Shown here one piece after another: positions 1 to 8,703 of a stretch of 64,000 nt of DNA (positions within the stretch are counted from its first letter, which is position 1; each line of letters opens with the position of its first letter). The position numbers and the translations under genes are program-made. Source of the stretch: Marinobacter sp. Arc7-DN-1 (GTDB lineage: Bacteria > Pseudomonadota > Gammaproteobacteria > Pseudomonadales > Oleiphilaceae); NCBI RefSeq assembly GCF_003441595.1, contig NZ_CP031848.1, positions 3,286,001 through 3,350,000 of the forward strand, written 5' to 3'. The notes beneath the pieces are model-generated. The model worked only from the letters and a program-made list of their open reading frames with translations, ran no database searches and was not told where the DNA came from.

Positions 1-1047
1 CTGAACGGTCAGGGGAATGCCGGTGGCATCGGCGGCCTCCCTGAGGCCTCGGCAAACGGCGTTGGTTTTCTCGGTCAGGCGGTCGTGAAAACCGGGCTCG
101 GAAATCGCGTTCAGAGTCGCCAGGCCTGCACACATGGCGAGCGGGTTTCCGCTCAGGGTACCGGCCTGGTAGACCGGGCCCAGCGGTGAGATATGCTCCA
201 TGATTTCACGTTTGCCGCCAAAGGCGCCAACCGGAAGCCCACCGCCAATCACCTTGCCCAGGGCCGTGAGATCAGGCGTCACGCCATATAGCCCCTGGGC
301 ACCGCCGAGGGACACGCGGAAGCCGGTCATTACCTCGTCAAAAATCAGCACCGTGCCATGCTCGTCGCATACCTCACGCAGCCCTTCGAGGAATCCGGGC
401 ACCGGCGGGATGCAATTCATGTTGCCGGCAACCGGCTCCACGATGATTGCCGCGATCTGGTCGCCCATCTTGCTGAAGGTCTCTCTGACACTATCGATGT
501 CGTTGTAGGTCAGCGTCAGGGTGAGTTCGGCCAGGCTGGCCGGAATGCCCGGTGAATTCGGCACGCCGAGGGTCAGTGCGCCGGAGCCCGCCTTTACCAG
601 AAGGGAATCCACGTGTCCGTGGTAGCAGCCTTCAAACTTCACAATCTTGTCCCGGCCGGTGTAACCCCGGGCCAGTCGGATTGCGCTCATGGTTGCCTCG
701 GTGCCGGAGTTCACCATGCGGACCAGATTGATTGAGGGCACCAGTTCGCAGACCTTCCTGGCCATCTCCGTCTCAAGCGCCGTTGGCGCGCCATAGCCGA
801 TGCCGAGATCAACCTGGGCATGGAGGGCATCCTTGATGCGCTTGTCCGAGTGGCCAAGAATCATCGGCCCCCAGGAGCCGATGTAGTCGATATAGCGTTG
901 GCCGTCCTCGTCATACAGGTAGGCGCCCTGGGCATGGTTGAAGAAGATGGGTGTTCCCCCGACACCGCGAAAGGCCCGGACCGGGGAATTTACGCCACCG
1001 GGAATGTATTTCTGAGCCTGCTCGAAAAGGGTTTCGGAGTGCGTCAT
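1..1047 (-). CDS. hemL: Glutamate-1-semialdehyde 2,1-aminomutase (partial, C-terminus off the left edge)
   Basis: PLP enzyme that converts glutamate-1-semialdehyde to 5-aminolevulinate in the C5 route to heme, in the cytosol. The visible 349 codons start with [20 protein letters not shown] and contain the family's [18 protein letters not shown] segment, an FDEVMTGFR segment with the cofactor-binding Asp, and [16 protein letters not shown], whose Lys is the expected Schiff-base lysine. The full family length is about 425-430 residues, so roughly the last 80 residues lie outside the window. The ATG (1047-1045) overlaps the thiE stop as ATGA, implying translational coupling. Identification is secure. 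Confidence 0.96.
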   Translation of the reverse strand, partial: MTHSETLFEQAQKYIPGGVNSPVRAFRGVGGTPIFFNHAQGAYLYDEDGQRYIDYIGSWGPMILGHSDKRIKDALHAQVDLGIGYGAPTALETEMARKVCELVPSINLVRMVNSGTEATMSAIRLARGYTGRDKIVKFEGCYHGHVDSLLVKAGSGALTLGVPNSPGIPASLAELTLTLTYNDIDSVRETFSKMGDQIAAIIVEPVAGNMNCIPPVPGFLEGLREVCDEHGTVLIFDEVMTGFRVSLGGAQGLYGVTPDLTALGKVIGGGLPVGAFGGKREIMEHISPLGPVYQAGTLSGNPLAMCAGLATLNAISEPGFHDRLTEKTNAVCRGLREAADATGIPLTVQ

Positions 1048-1721
1048 GTGTCTTGGCTCCTGTTATCTTGGAAGTGAAAAAGTGGATGATGGTTTGCGAA
1101 CAGTCGTTCAAAGGCTTTTGCCCGTTGCTCAATGTCATCAGGGCTGCCCCCGAACAGGCCGCCAACCACGGCAAGCATGTCAGCACCGGCACGAATCAGA
1201 GATTCGCCGTTTTCTGTGGTTACTCCGCCAATGGCAGCCAGGGGGCGACGGAAACGTTTCGCCTCGGTGAGCACCTCCGGCGATGCCGCCGGTGCCCCCG
1301 GTTTGGTCGAGGACGTGAAAAAGCGCCCGAATGCAAGATAGTCGGCACCTTCCTCCAGCCCGGCCTGTGCCAGTGCAAGGTCGGCATGGCAGGTTACTCC
1401 GATGATGGCCTGCTCCCCGAGTAACCGGCGGGCAGCGGCCAGTGAGCCGTCGGTCTGTCCCAGGTGAACGCCGGCAGCTCCGACCCGTTTTGCCAGTTCC
1501 GGATCGTCATTGATCAGCAGCGGCACACCGGCGTTGCGGCAAACAGCCTGAAGGTTTCTGGCCTGAGCGACTCTCTCGGCCAGGGGGGCGGATTTTTCCC
1601 GGTATTGTACCATTACCGCGCCACCCCGCAGTGCCGCTTCAACGGATTCAATGAGAATGGCACGCGGGGTGAGCTGGCTGTCGGTAATGGCATAGAGCCC
1701 CGGGCGAAGCCCCTTGCTCAT
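1044..1721 (-). CDS. thiE: Thiamine-phosphate synthase
   Basis: Joins HMP pyrophosphate and the thiazole phosphate (HET-P) to make thiamine phosphate; cytosolic TIM barrel. About 225 residues beginning [16 protein letters not shown], with the conserved [11 protein letters not shown] strand, the [21 protein letters not shown] segment and GVTCH, all typical of ThiE. The chosen ATG at 1721 overlaps the thiD stop (TGA 1720-1718) as ATGA; a GTG three codons upstream (1730) is an alternative. It sits between thiD and hemL, an arrangement known from pseudomonads. Confidence 0.95.
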   Translation of the reverse strand: MSKGLRPGLYAITDSQLTPRAILIESVEAALRGGAVMVQYREKSAPLAERVAQARNLQAVCRNAGVPLLINDDPELAKRVGAAGVHLGQTDGSLAAARRLLGEQAIIGVTCHADLALAQAGLEEGADYLAFGRFFTSSTKPGAPAASPEVLTEAKRFRRPLAAIGGVTTENGESLIRAGADMLAVVGGLFGGSPDDIEQRAKAFERLFANHHPLFHFQDNRSQDT

Positions 1722-2506
1722 CGTTCCCACAGAATGCCCCGGTCCGGTACTGGCTGGCCTTTGCCAACCTCAAGCGCATGCAGTATGGCGTGGTTTACGT
1801 AGTTCTGGGCCTGGGAGATGGCGGCGCGGGGCGACAGGCCCGACGCCCGGCCTGCTGCAATAGCTGCCGCCAGCGTGCAGCCGGTACCGTGGTACTCTCC
1901 GCCAATACGCTCAATCTCCCAGCGCATGGGCTCCGGGCCATGGTTGTAAAGCGTGTTGGTGATGTGGATGCCGGTGCCATGGCCCCCGGTTGCAAGAACC
2001 GATTCACATCCGCCTTGCAGCAGGTGTTCGGCTGCCTCGCCGGGATTATCGCGGCCTCCCAGCAACGCCAGTTCGACCCCGTTCGGGGTAATCATCTCGG
2101 CCAGCGGAAACAACCGCTCCTTCATGGCGGCAATCAGTTCGTCGTCGGCCAGGTCGCCGCCACCCGCGGCCTTGATTACCGGGTCGGTGATGAGCGGCAG
2201 GCCCGGGCGTTCGGCCATAAACTCCACCAGTACGTCCACCACCGCGGCGTTACCCAGTGCACCGGTTTTCACCGCATGAATCGGAGCATCGTCTGCAATG
2301 CACTGAAGCTGCTTGCGAATCAACTCAGCAGAGACGGCTTCAGCGCCGTACACGTTCCGGGTGTCCTGAACGGTGAGGCAGGTTAGTACGGGCAGAGGGT
2401 GGCAACCCAGTGATGTAATCGCCTGGATGTCAGCCTGAATACCCGCGCCGCCAGAGGGGTCCAGACCGGAGAGTATCAATACCTGGGGACGATTATAGCG
2501 TTTGAT
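1718..2506 (-). CDS. thiD: Hydroxymethylpyrimidine/phosphomethylpyrimidine kinase, apparent AUC start
   Basis: Phosphorylates HMP and then HMP-P for thiamine synthesis. Ribokinase-like fold: the N-terminal LILSGLDPSGGAGIQADI motif and the C-terminal GGEYHGTGCTLAAAIAAG anion-hole motif are both clear. The start is odd. The family's N-terminus (K-R-Y-N-R-P-Q-V before LILSG) is encoded in frame but has no ATG, GTG or TTG ahead of it. An ATC at 2506-2504 directly precedes the Lys codon and lies 6 nt after a perfect AGGAGG (2518-2513). I therefore place the start there. The only conventional in-frame start is TTG at 2479, which would trim nine residues and has a poor Shine-Dalgarno. It lies just downstream of hemJ and upstream of thiE. 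Confidence 0.9.
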   Translation of the reverse strand: MKRYNRPQVLILSGLDPSGGAGIQADIQAITSLGCHPLPVLTCLTVQDTRNVYGAEAVSAELIRKQLQCIADDAPIHAVKTGALGNAAVVDVLVEFMAERPGLPLITDPVIKAAGGGDLADDELIAAMKERLFPLAEMITPNGVELALLGGRDNPGEAAEHLLQGGCESVLATGGHGTGIHITNTLYNHGPEPMRWEIERIGGEYHGTGCTLAAAIAAGRASGLSPRAAISQAQNYVNHAILHALEVGKGQPVPDRGILWER

Positions 2507-2517
2507 GACCCACCTCC

Positions 2518-2940
2518 TTAGAAGGGTTTGACGACAGCCAGGATAACAACGGCCAGAAGGATAAAGACCGGCAGTTCATTGAACCAGCGATAGAATACGT
2601 GGCTGCGGGTATTCCGGTCGTCCCGGAAGACTTTGACAAGATGTCCGCAGTAGAAATGGTAAACGATCAGCACAGCGACCAGAAGCAGCTTCACATGCAG
2701 CCAGCCCTGACTGAAGTAGCCAGAAACATTGTAACTGATCAGCCACACACCGAAGACAATCGTGGCAATCATTGAGGGCGTGGTGATGCCCCGATAGAGC
2801 TTGCGCTCCATGATCTTGAATCGTTCGCGCCCCGGTTCATCCTCGCAGGCGGCGTGGTAGACGAACAGCCTGGGCAGATAGAAGATGCCGGCAAACCAGC
2901 ACACCAGTGAAATAATATGGAAGGCTTTGACCCACAGCAT
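2518..2940 (-). CDS. hemJ: Protoporphyrinogen oxidase HemJ (UPF0093 family)
   Basis: Small integral-membrane enzyme that oxidises protoporphyrinogen IX to protoporphyrin IX, the penultimate step of heme synthesis. 140 residues, the family's usual size, with about four hydrophobic helices. The N-terminal FHIISLVCWFAGIFYLPRLF segment carries the conserved His, and a HVKLLLV helix and the C-terminal RWFNE...VVKPF ending are also family hallmarks. Its stop codon overlaps the Shine-Dalgarno of thiD (TAAGGAGG), so the two are probably cotranscribed. With hemL three genes downstream, two heme-synthesis steps share this cluster. Confidence 0.93.
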   Translation of the reverse strand: MLWVKAFHIISLVCWFAGIFYLPRLFVYHAACEDEPGRERFKIMERKLYRGITTPSMIATIVFGVWLISYNVSGYFSQGWLHVKLLLVAVLIVYHFYCGHLVKVFRDDRNTRSHVFYRWFNELPVFILLAVVILAVVKPF

Positions 2941-2943
2941 TCG

Positions 2944-4719
2944 TCAGCTCCGTCGGTATTGGTAATAACTTTCGATATCGGATTTGAGCACCACACCGTA
3001 AACCCGCTGGATCATGGGCGCTACGTGACGTTGTACGTACAGGGCCTCGGCGTTGGTTGACTCGAATTCGTCCAGGGCCTCCTCAAGGGTGGCCTGGTAT
3101 TGTACCGGAGCGACATCACGACGATTGGCGGGAATATCCATCAGATCGATGGACTCCGGGGGCTCGATTTCTTCTTCGGAAACCAGCTTTTCGGTGTCTT
3201 CGATATAGCGGGCGAGGTCGACCGCTGGCAGCAGGGCGGTCGGCCCGTTACTGCCCTCAACAACCAGCCACTTGGGTTCGGATTTCAGGACCTTCCGGGC
3301 GTCCCCGACAGTAAGGTGTCGCTCTGTGCGCAGAATGCTGCGGTCCATAATGGCTCCTACCGATACCCGGCGCAGGGCCTGGATAACCGGAGAATTCTGG
3401 TAGCTCAGGCCCTGATTCTTGAGGATGGTAAGGAACAGTGATTTCTTGCCGAACGCTTCACTGGTCACCAGGCTTGAGGTGGTAATGATGAGCATGCCCG
3501 GAAGGATGATGTTGGCGTTATGGGTCAGTTCCATCAGGGCCATCAGGGCAGCCAGCGGCGCCTGAAGCACTGCCCCCATCATGGCTCCCATGCCCAGTAT
3601 GGCGTAGACCCCTACGGAGGAAGCGTGCTCCGGCATGATCTGGGCCCCGATCAGCCCCATTGCTCCCCCCAGTGTTGCACCCATAAACAGAGTCGGGCCG
3701 ATGACGCCACTTGGCATGCCCAGCCCGATGGACAACGATGTAATGATCAGTTTGGCAACGCCTGCGCCCAATAGCAGCCAGAATCCCAGCTGACCATTAA
3801 TGGTTTCGTTAACAGTGTCGTACCCGATACCCATGGTTTCCGGAACCAGAATGGCGAAAGGCACCATCAGCAAACCTGCGGTGACAATCCGCAACAGGAC
3901 TGGCCGGTGGTGATGTTTGCCCATGGTGTCCACTAACTGAATAAACAACGCAGCGGCAATGCCGATAATGACGGCAATAGCGAGAATCCAGGGAATCTCA
4001 AGCAGGGAATTCATCGTCAGGGCAGGCACGTTGAAGGCTGGCTCTGAGCCATACACCGCCTGGGTGACAACGGCGGCACTGACCGCTGCCAGGATGATAG
4101 GGGTGAAGCCGGCAATGGTGTATTCCATCATCACGACTTCCATGGCGAAAATGACACCGGATATCGGCGTATTGAACGAGGCTGAAATCGCCGCTGCGCA
4201 GCCGCAGGCAACCAGGGTCCGGATGCTGTTGTTCGGCAACCGCATCCACTGCCCCATCAGGCTGGAGAACGCGGCCCCCAGATGCACCGCCGGTCCCTCC
4301 CGGCCTGCGGACTGGCCACTGACAACCGTGGCGACGCCCGAGATGAATTGCACGATGGCGCTGCGGATGGATATGTAGCCCTGGTGGTAATTCAGGCGCT
4401 CCATGACATGGACAACCCCCACCTTGCGGTCATGGGTGGCCAGCCGGTGGAACAGCAAACCGAGGCTGAGAGCCCCTGCAAGAGGAAGCAGGCCGCGGGT
4501 CAGCAGGTCGAGGTTCTCAAACGACTCAGAGCCCTCTCCCGGAAGAAAGCGCTCCAGGGGCCATTCGATGGCCAGGCGGAAAATCAGGATGACACCGCCA
4601 GTGATAAGCCCCGATAACAGGCCAAGAACGGCCAGTTGCGGCAGCGCGTCGACACCGGAAAGCCTGCGCCGGAAAACAGGGATCAGGTGCTCGGTAATCT
4701 GGTACCAGATTTTCTGCAT
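2944..4719 (-). CDS. ClC-family chloride channel/antiporter with CBS domains
   Basis: Membrane protein that moves chloride, 591 residues. Residues ~20-430 form the ClC core of many hydrophobic helices. SAGREGPAVHLGAAF carries the external gating glutamate. GMPSGVIGPTLFMGA matches the GxFxP anion-filter region. The C-terminal ~150 residues contain two CBS-like segments (for example VGAIMDRSILRTERHLTVGDA). In the helix after FNTPISGVIFAMEV the second acidic residue of the E. coli transporter (Glu203) appears to be Val, as in animal ClC channels, which argues for a channel or weakly proton-coupled protein. Divergently transcribed from argC; hemJ begins 3 nt after its stop. Confidence 0.92.
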   Translation of the reverse strand: MQKIWYQITEHLIPVFRRRLSGVDALPQLAVLGLLSGLITGGVILIFRLAIEWPLERFLPGEGSESFENLDLLTRGLLPLAGALSLGLLFHRLATHDRKVGVVHVMERLNYHQGYISIRSAIVQFISGVATVVSGQSAGREGPAVHLGAAFSSLMGQWMRLPNNSIRTLVACGCAAAISASFNTPISGVIFAMEVVMMEYTIAGFTPIILAAVSAAVVTQAVYGSEPAFNVPALTMNSLLEIPWILAIAVIIGIAAALFIQLVDTMGKHHHRPVLLRIVTAGLLMVPFAILVPETMGIGYDTVNETINGQLGFWLLLGAGVAKLIITSLSIGLGMPSGVIGPTLFMGATLGGAMGLIGAQIMPEHASSVGVYAILGMGAMMGAVLQAPLAALMALMELTHNANIILPGMLIITTSSLVTSEAFGKKSLFLTILKNQGLSYQNSPVIQALRRVSVGAIMDRSILRTERHLTVGDARKVLKSEPKWLVVEGSNGPTALLPAVDLARYIEDTEKLVSEEEIEPPESIDLMDIPANRRDVAPVQYQATLEEALDEFESTNAEALYVQRHVAPMIQRVYGVVLKSDIESYYQYRRS

Positions 4720-4783
4720 GAGGCCGGAGTTCCGGTGAATTTAGGCGGACTGCCAGAAGGTTTCTGGCAACGTTTCTGACAAC

Positions 4784-4811
4784 ATTGTAACGGTCGCCCT
4801 GAGGGCTGCAA
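4784..4811 (-). promoter_or_regulatory. Candidate sigma-70 promoter for the clc-hemJ-thiDE-hemL genes
   Basis: On the minus strand TTGCAG (4811-4806) and TACAAT (4789-4784) are separated by 16 nt, about 65 nt before the ClC start codon. It is the best match to the consensus in the divergent clc/argC gap. Sequence-only prediction. Confidence 0.5.
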
Positions 4812-4885
4812 TAAGTCATTGGTTTATCATGGTAGACTACGCCGTCAAACCTCAAAATCCTGATACGACGTCGCTGGAGAGAAAG

Positions 4886-5923
4886 GTGATTAAAGTAGGC
4901 ATCGTTGGTGGCACCGGGTATACCGGTGTGGAGCTGCTGAGAATCCTCGCGGTTCACCCTGAAGTTTCGGTCAGTTGCATTACATCCCGCTCGGAAGCCG
5001 GCCTGCCTGTGGCGGATATGTATCCGAACTTGCGCGGGCACTATGACCTCGCGTTCTCTGAGCCGGATGCAGGCATACTGGCAGCATGCGATCTGGTGTT
5101 CTTTGCCACGCCCCACGGTGTCGCCATGAGGATGGTGCCGGAACTGATGGCGGCTGGTGTGCGTGTGGTTGATCTCTCTGCGGACTTCCGCCTGAAAGAT
5201 CTGGATGTCTGGGCAAGCTGGTACGGCATGCGCCACGAAAGCCCGGAATGGGCTGAGAAGGCAGTCTACGGGCTGCCGGAAGTGGTCCGTGAGGAAATCC
5301 GCGAAGCGCAACTGGTGGCGAACCCGGGCTGTTACCCGACTGCCGTTCAGCTGGGCTTTCTGCCACTGCTTGAGCAGGGCCTGGTCGATCCCGCCCGCCT
5401 GATCGCAGATGCGAAATCGGGAGCCAGCGGGGCTGGCCGGCAGGGCAAGATCGGCATGTTGCACGGGGAGGTTGGCGAGAGCTTCAAGGCCTATGGCGCT
5501 TCCGGTCATCGCCATCTGCCCGAAATTCGTCAGGGGCTGTCTGGCGCGGCTGGTGGTGACGTGGGGGTGACGTTTGTTCCGCACCTGATTCCGATGATTC
5601 GCGGTATCGAAGCAACTCTCTATGCTGAGCTGAAAGATCCAGCAGACTTCGACCGGCTTCAGGCGTTGTTTGAAGAGCGGTACAAGGCGGAACCGTTTGT
5701 CGATGTCATGCCCTTTGGCAGTCATCCGGAAACCCGGAGTGTGAGGGGCGCAAACCAGTGCCGTATGGCGCTGCATCGGCAGGAGCAAAGCAACATTGTT
5801 ATTGTGTCTTCGGTCATCGATAACCTGGTGAAAGGCGCCGCCGGGCAGGCGGTTCAGAACATGAACATCATGTTCGGGCTGAAAGAAACCATGGGGCTTG
5901 AGGCTCCGGCGCTTCTGCCGTAA
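4886..5923 (+). CDS. argC: N-acetyl-gamma-glutamyl-phosphate reductase
   Basis: NADPH-dependent third step of arginine biosynthesis, reducing N-acetylglutamyl phosphate to the semialdehyde. 345 residues from the GTG at 4886, which follows GGAGAGAAAG and gives [20 protein letters not shown], a clean Rossmann start of the usual family length. An ATG at 4829 would add 19 unconserved residues. The catalytic Cys is in ANPGCYPTA (about residue 149). KSGASGAGR and the C-terminal [13 protein letters not shown] segment also match. Followed by a DUF6776 gene 16 nt later. Confidence 0.96.
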   Translation: MIKVGIVGGTGYTGVELLRILAVHPEVSVSCITSRSEAGLPVADMYPNLRGHYDLAFSEPDAGILAACDLVFFATPHGVAMRMVPELMAAGVRVVDLSADFRLKDLDVWASWYGMRHESPEWAEKAVYGLPEVVREEIREAQLVANPGCYPTAVQLGFLPLLEQGLVDPARLIADAKSGASGAGRQGKIGMLHGEVGESFKAYGASGHRHLPEIRQGLSGAAGGDVGVTFVPHLIPMIRGIEATLYAELKDPADFDRLQALFEERYKAEPFVDVMPFGSHPETRSVRGANQCRMALHRQEQSNIVIVSSVIDNLVKGAAGQAVQNMNIMFGLKETMGLEAPALLP

Positions 5924-5939
5924 TGCCGAAGGACAAACC

Positions 5940-6680
5940 GTGAGCGAGCAGAGAAAGCCGGCCGAAGAGTATGTTGTAATCCGGCATCGCCCGGGTTACC
6001 GCCTGCGCAGAACAGCAATCCTGCTGGTGTTCACCCTAGTCGCTGCGATCGCCGGGTATGCAACTGGCCTGGCGCAGGGCGGGTTCCGGTTCTCCAGTGC
6101 GGAAGAATCGAACCAGGTGCTGGAGAGCGAAGTCGAAAAGCTTCGGAAGGATTACCGGGAGGCCCGGCAGCAGTTGATCAATCTGGAGCGCGGGCGAGCC
6201 ATTGATGAGCAGGCCCTGAACCGGGCCCGGAAAACCATAGTTGATCTTGAAACCCGGATTGCGTCACTGCAATCGGACCTGACTTTCTATAAAAACATCA
6301 TGGCACCCTCGGAAACTAGCAAAGGGTTACAGGTCGACAGCGTCACGCTGACACCCAGCCGCAGTCAGGGTGCCTACGATTTCAAGTTGGTACTGACCCA
6401 GGTCGGTAATAACAAAAGTTACATCTCCGGCGTGGTGGCGGTGAACGTCATCGGGCTGCGTGACCAGGAAAAAGAGGTGATTGCCCTGCGTGATCTTTCT
6501 GAGGATATCGAGGATCTCGGGGTGAAGTTCCGTTTCCGGTATTTCCAGGATGTTGAAGGTACCCTGGCGTTGCCGGAAGAATTTGAGCCAATCGAGATTC
6601 AGGTGGTAGCCCAGGCGGAGGGACGGAAGTCCTCGCAGGCCGAGCGTACCTTTAACTGGGATGATTTAACGGAGAACTGA
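5940..6680 (+). CDS. DUF6776-like membrane-anchored coiled-coil protein
   Basis: Function unknown. 246 residues from GTG 5940 (Shine-Dalgarno AAGGA just upstream). A basic N-terminal stretch is followed by one transmembrane helix (LLVFTLVAAIAGYATGLAQ, about residues 25-45). Then comes a charged region with heptad-like spacing (about residues 55-125), predicted coiled coil, and a C-terminal beta-rich domain (QGAYDFKLVLTQVGNNKSY onward). The topology suggests a small cytoplasmic tail and a periplasmic body. It sits 1 nt before a bactofilin gene, and as I recall P. aeruginosa has the same order (PA0663-PA0664), so a shared envelope role is plausible. The family name is from memory. Confidence 0.75.
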   Translation: MSEQRKPAEEYVVIRHRPGYRLRRTAILLVFTLVAAIAGYATGLAQGGFRFSSAEESNQVLESEVEKLRKDYREARQQLINLERGRAIDEQALNRARKTIVDLETRIASLQSDLTFYKNIMAPSETSKGLQVDSVTLTPSRSQGAYDFKLVLTQVGNNKSYISGVVAVNVIGLRDQEKEVIALRDLSEDIEDLGVKFRFRYFQDVEGTLALPEEFEPIEIQVVAQAEGRKSSQAERTFNWDDLTEN

Positions 6681-6681
6681 C

Positions 6682-7170
6682 ATGCTTGGCAAGAAAAAGC
6701 AGAAGCCACGCCGGCCTACCGGCCATTTTGATACCCTGGTTTCCTCCCGTACAACCATCGAGGGGGATGTTCACTTCTCCGGTGGCCTGCATGTGGACGG
6801 GCGTATTCGCGGCAAGGTGGTTGCTGATGAAGGGACCGATGCCGTGCTCAGGGTCTCGGAGGTCGGAGAGGTCACCGGCGATATCAACGCCCCTCACGTG
6901 ATCATCAATGGTACGGTGAATGGTGATGTCTACGCCTCGGCCCATCTTGAACTGGCGGAAAAAGCGTCCATCAATGGGAGTGTTTTTTACAACCTTATCG
7001 AAATGGCGATGGGAGCTTCGGTTAACGGTAATCTGGTCCATCAGCGGGAACCGGTCGGGTTGCTTGCACAGGATGGTTCCGCCACCCGGCAGAAGCAGGA
7101 ACAGGCCCACGGTGCTGACCAGCCGGACGAGGCTGATGAAGCATCGGTCGATGGTGGAAAGTCCGAATAG
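6682..7170 (+). CDS. Bactofilin family cytoskeletal protein
   Basis: Bactofilins self-assemble into membrane-associated filaments that position cell-wall enzymes and other machinery. 162 residues. A short basic N-terminus is followed by a right-handed beta-helix core (about residues 18-120) with the typical repeating pattern: TTIEGDVHFSGGLHVDGRIRG, EVTGDINAPHVIINGTVNGD, ASINGSVFYNLIEMAMGASV. The C-terminal tail is acidic and probably disordered. It starts 1 nt after the DUF6776 stop, so the two are one transcription unit; erpA follows after its own candidate promoter. Confidence 0.92.
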   Translation: MLGKKKQKPRRPTGHFDTLVSSRTTIEGDVHFSGGLHVDGRIRGKVVADEGTDAVLRVSEVGEVTGDINAPHVIINGTVNGDVYASAHLELAEKASINGSVFYNLIEMAMGASVNGNLVHQREPVGLLAQDGSATRQKQEQAHGADQPDEADEASVDGGKSE

Positions 7171-7199
7171 TTGATTGTTTTAGTCAGGAATACCATAAT
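7171..7199 (+). promoter_or_regulatory. Candidate promoter for erpA
   Basis: TTGATT (7171-7176) and CATAAT (7194-7199) are 17 nt apart, 34 nt upstream of the erpA start. It begins directly after the bactofilin stop codon. Prediction from consensus match only. Confidence 0.5.
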
Positions 7200-7233
7200 C
7201 GCCTGAGTTGTTAGCAATAATCCGGAGGCGAAC

Positions 7234-7587
7234 TTGAGTGCAGTCCAGCAACAAATGGCCACACCGCTGTTCTTCAGTGACAGCGCCGTTGCCAAGGTGC
7301 GTGAGTTAATCGAGGAAGAGGGTAACGCCGAACTCAAACTCCGCGTCTTCGTGACCGGGGGCGGCTGTTCCGGGTTTCAGTATGGTTTCTCGTTCGATGA
7401 AAGCCAGGATGAAGAAGATACCGTTATCGAGCGTGACGGCGTTTATCTGTTGGTTGATCCGATGAGCTATCAGTATCTTGTCGGAGCCACCATCGATTAT
7501 CAGGAAGGTCTTCAGGGTTCCCAGTTTGTCGTCCAGAATCCGAATGCCAGCTCAACCTGCGGGTGTGGCAGTTCCTTCTCCATCTGA
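7234..7587 (+). CDS. erpA: Iron-sulfur cluster insertion protein ErpA
   Basis: A-type carrier that delivers Fe-S clusters to apoproteins, essential for isoprenoid synthesis and respiration in E. coli. 117 residues with the three cluster-binding cysteines of the HesB/IscA family: one in [13 protein letters not shown] and two in [12 protein letters not shown] near the C-terminus. The start is TTG at 7234, set by a strong CCGGAGG 6-7 nt upstream; no in-frame ATG gives a full-length protein. Convergent with anmK, with only 13 nt between the stops. Confidence 0.95.
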   Translation: MSAVQQQMATPLFFSDSAVAKVRELIEEEGNAELKLRVFVTGGGCSGFQYGFSFDESQDEEDTVIERDGVYLLVDPMSYQYLVGATIDYQEGLQGSQFVVQNPNASSTCGCGSSFSI

Positions 7588-7600
7588 ACTCAGGAAGGCC

Positions 7601-8698
7601 TCAGGCCGGGTAGATGGCCCCCAGGATTCGCGGGCCTGACGCTCCGGTCACCTCAGGTAGGTTACCTGGTAATCCCTCCAGGGCCTGTTTTGCCAGCCAG
7701 GCAAATGCCACCGGTTCCACCATTTGCGGGTCCAGCCCCAGGTCTGATGTCAGCGTGAGCCGGCTTTCAGGCAAAGCTTTCTCAAGCTCCGCCATCAGTA
7801 GCGAATTCCGCGCACCGCCGCCGCAGACATAAATCCGGAGATCGCGGGCTTCGGGTAATTGATTCGCCACGCTTTCCACTGTCAGTTGCAGCAGGGTTCG
7901 CTGAATATCCTCGGCCGGGATGTCCGGATGGCGACTTACCTGCGTTTTTACCCAGTCCAGATTGAACCTCTCCTTGCCGGTGCTTTTCGGGGGTGTCCGC
8001 GAAAAATAGGCATCCGAGAGCATATCGCTGAGCAGTTCCTGATTCACTTTGCCTTCCCTGGCCCAGTGGCCATCGCTGTCAAAAGGAAGCCCGGTCTGAG
8101 CCAGGCACCAGGCATCCATCAGCGCGTTGGCTGGACCGGTGTCGAAACCGGTTACCGGGCTGCCTCTGTCGGCCGGGATCCAGGTTATGTTCGCGATGCC
8201 CCCCAGATTGAGGATGCAGCGATCCTCTGTGTCTGAACTGAAAAAGGCCTTGTGAAACGCAGGGACCAAAGGCGCTCCCTGGCCTCCGGCAGCCATGTCC
8301 CTTCTGCGGAAGTCGCCGACGGTGGTAATGCCGGTGGCTTCAGAAATGACAGACGGATTGCCAATCTGGATGGTAAAGGGCGCCGCACCTAAAGGTTGAT
8401 GGCGAAGCGTCTGACCGTGACTGCCAATGGCGCGAATAGCTGATGCACAGAGGCCCGAGTGCCGTATCACCTCTGTCGCGGCCTGCGCAAACAGCGTGCC
8501 GGCGAGAGTGTCCAGTTCGCCGATTTCATCCGGGGTTGCCTGATTCTGGCTGGCAGCCAGGAGTCTGTGCCGGATCTGATCGGGGTAGGGTGCGGTGTGA
8601 GACGCGTGGATTCGTGCGGACTGTCCCTGGAAAGACACCAGCACGGCATCAATGCCATCCATGCTGGTGCCGGACATCAAACCGATCCAGGTGTCCAT
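7601..8698 (-). CDS. anmK: Anhydro-N-acetylmuramic acid kinase
   Basis: Hydrolyses and phosphorylates 1,6-anhydro-MurNAc to MurNAc-6-P during peptidoglycan recycling. 365 residues beginning MDTWIGLMSGTSMDGIDAVLV, the signature ATP-binding start of the family. NLGGIANITWIP, GFDTGPANALMDAW and VCGGGARNSLLMAEL are further conserved blocks. It lies 5 nt downstream of the M23 peptidase gene on the same strand, so a wall-degrading enzyme and a recycling enzyme are likely co-expressed. Confidence 0.96.
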   Translation of the reverse strand: MDTWIGLMSGTSMDGIDAVLVSFQGQSARIHASHTAPYPDQIRHRLLAASQNQATPDEIGELDTLAGTLFAQAATEVIRHSGLCASAIRAIGSHGQTLRHQPLGAAPFTIQIGNPSVISEATGITTVGDFRRRDMAAGGQGAPLVPAFHKAFFSSDTEDRCILNLGGIANITWIPADRGSPVTGFDTGPANALMDAWCLAQTGLPFDSDGHWAREGKVNQELLSDMLSDAYFSRTPPKSTGKERFNLDWVKTQVSRHPDIPAEDIQRTLLQLTVESVANQLPEARDLRIYVCGGGARNSLLMAELEKALPESRLTLTSDLGLDPQMVEPVAFAWLAKQALEGLPGNLPEVTGASGPRILGAIYPA

Positions 8699-8703
8699 AG
8701 CGC

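Noticed and set aside
4526..5788. 420-codon open frame on the minus strand opposite argC
   Set aside because: It is antisense to a clearly conserved gene, its predicted protein is low-complexity with many Arg, His and Gln residues, and it overlaps two real genes.
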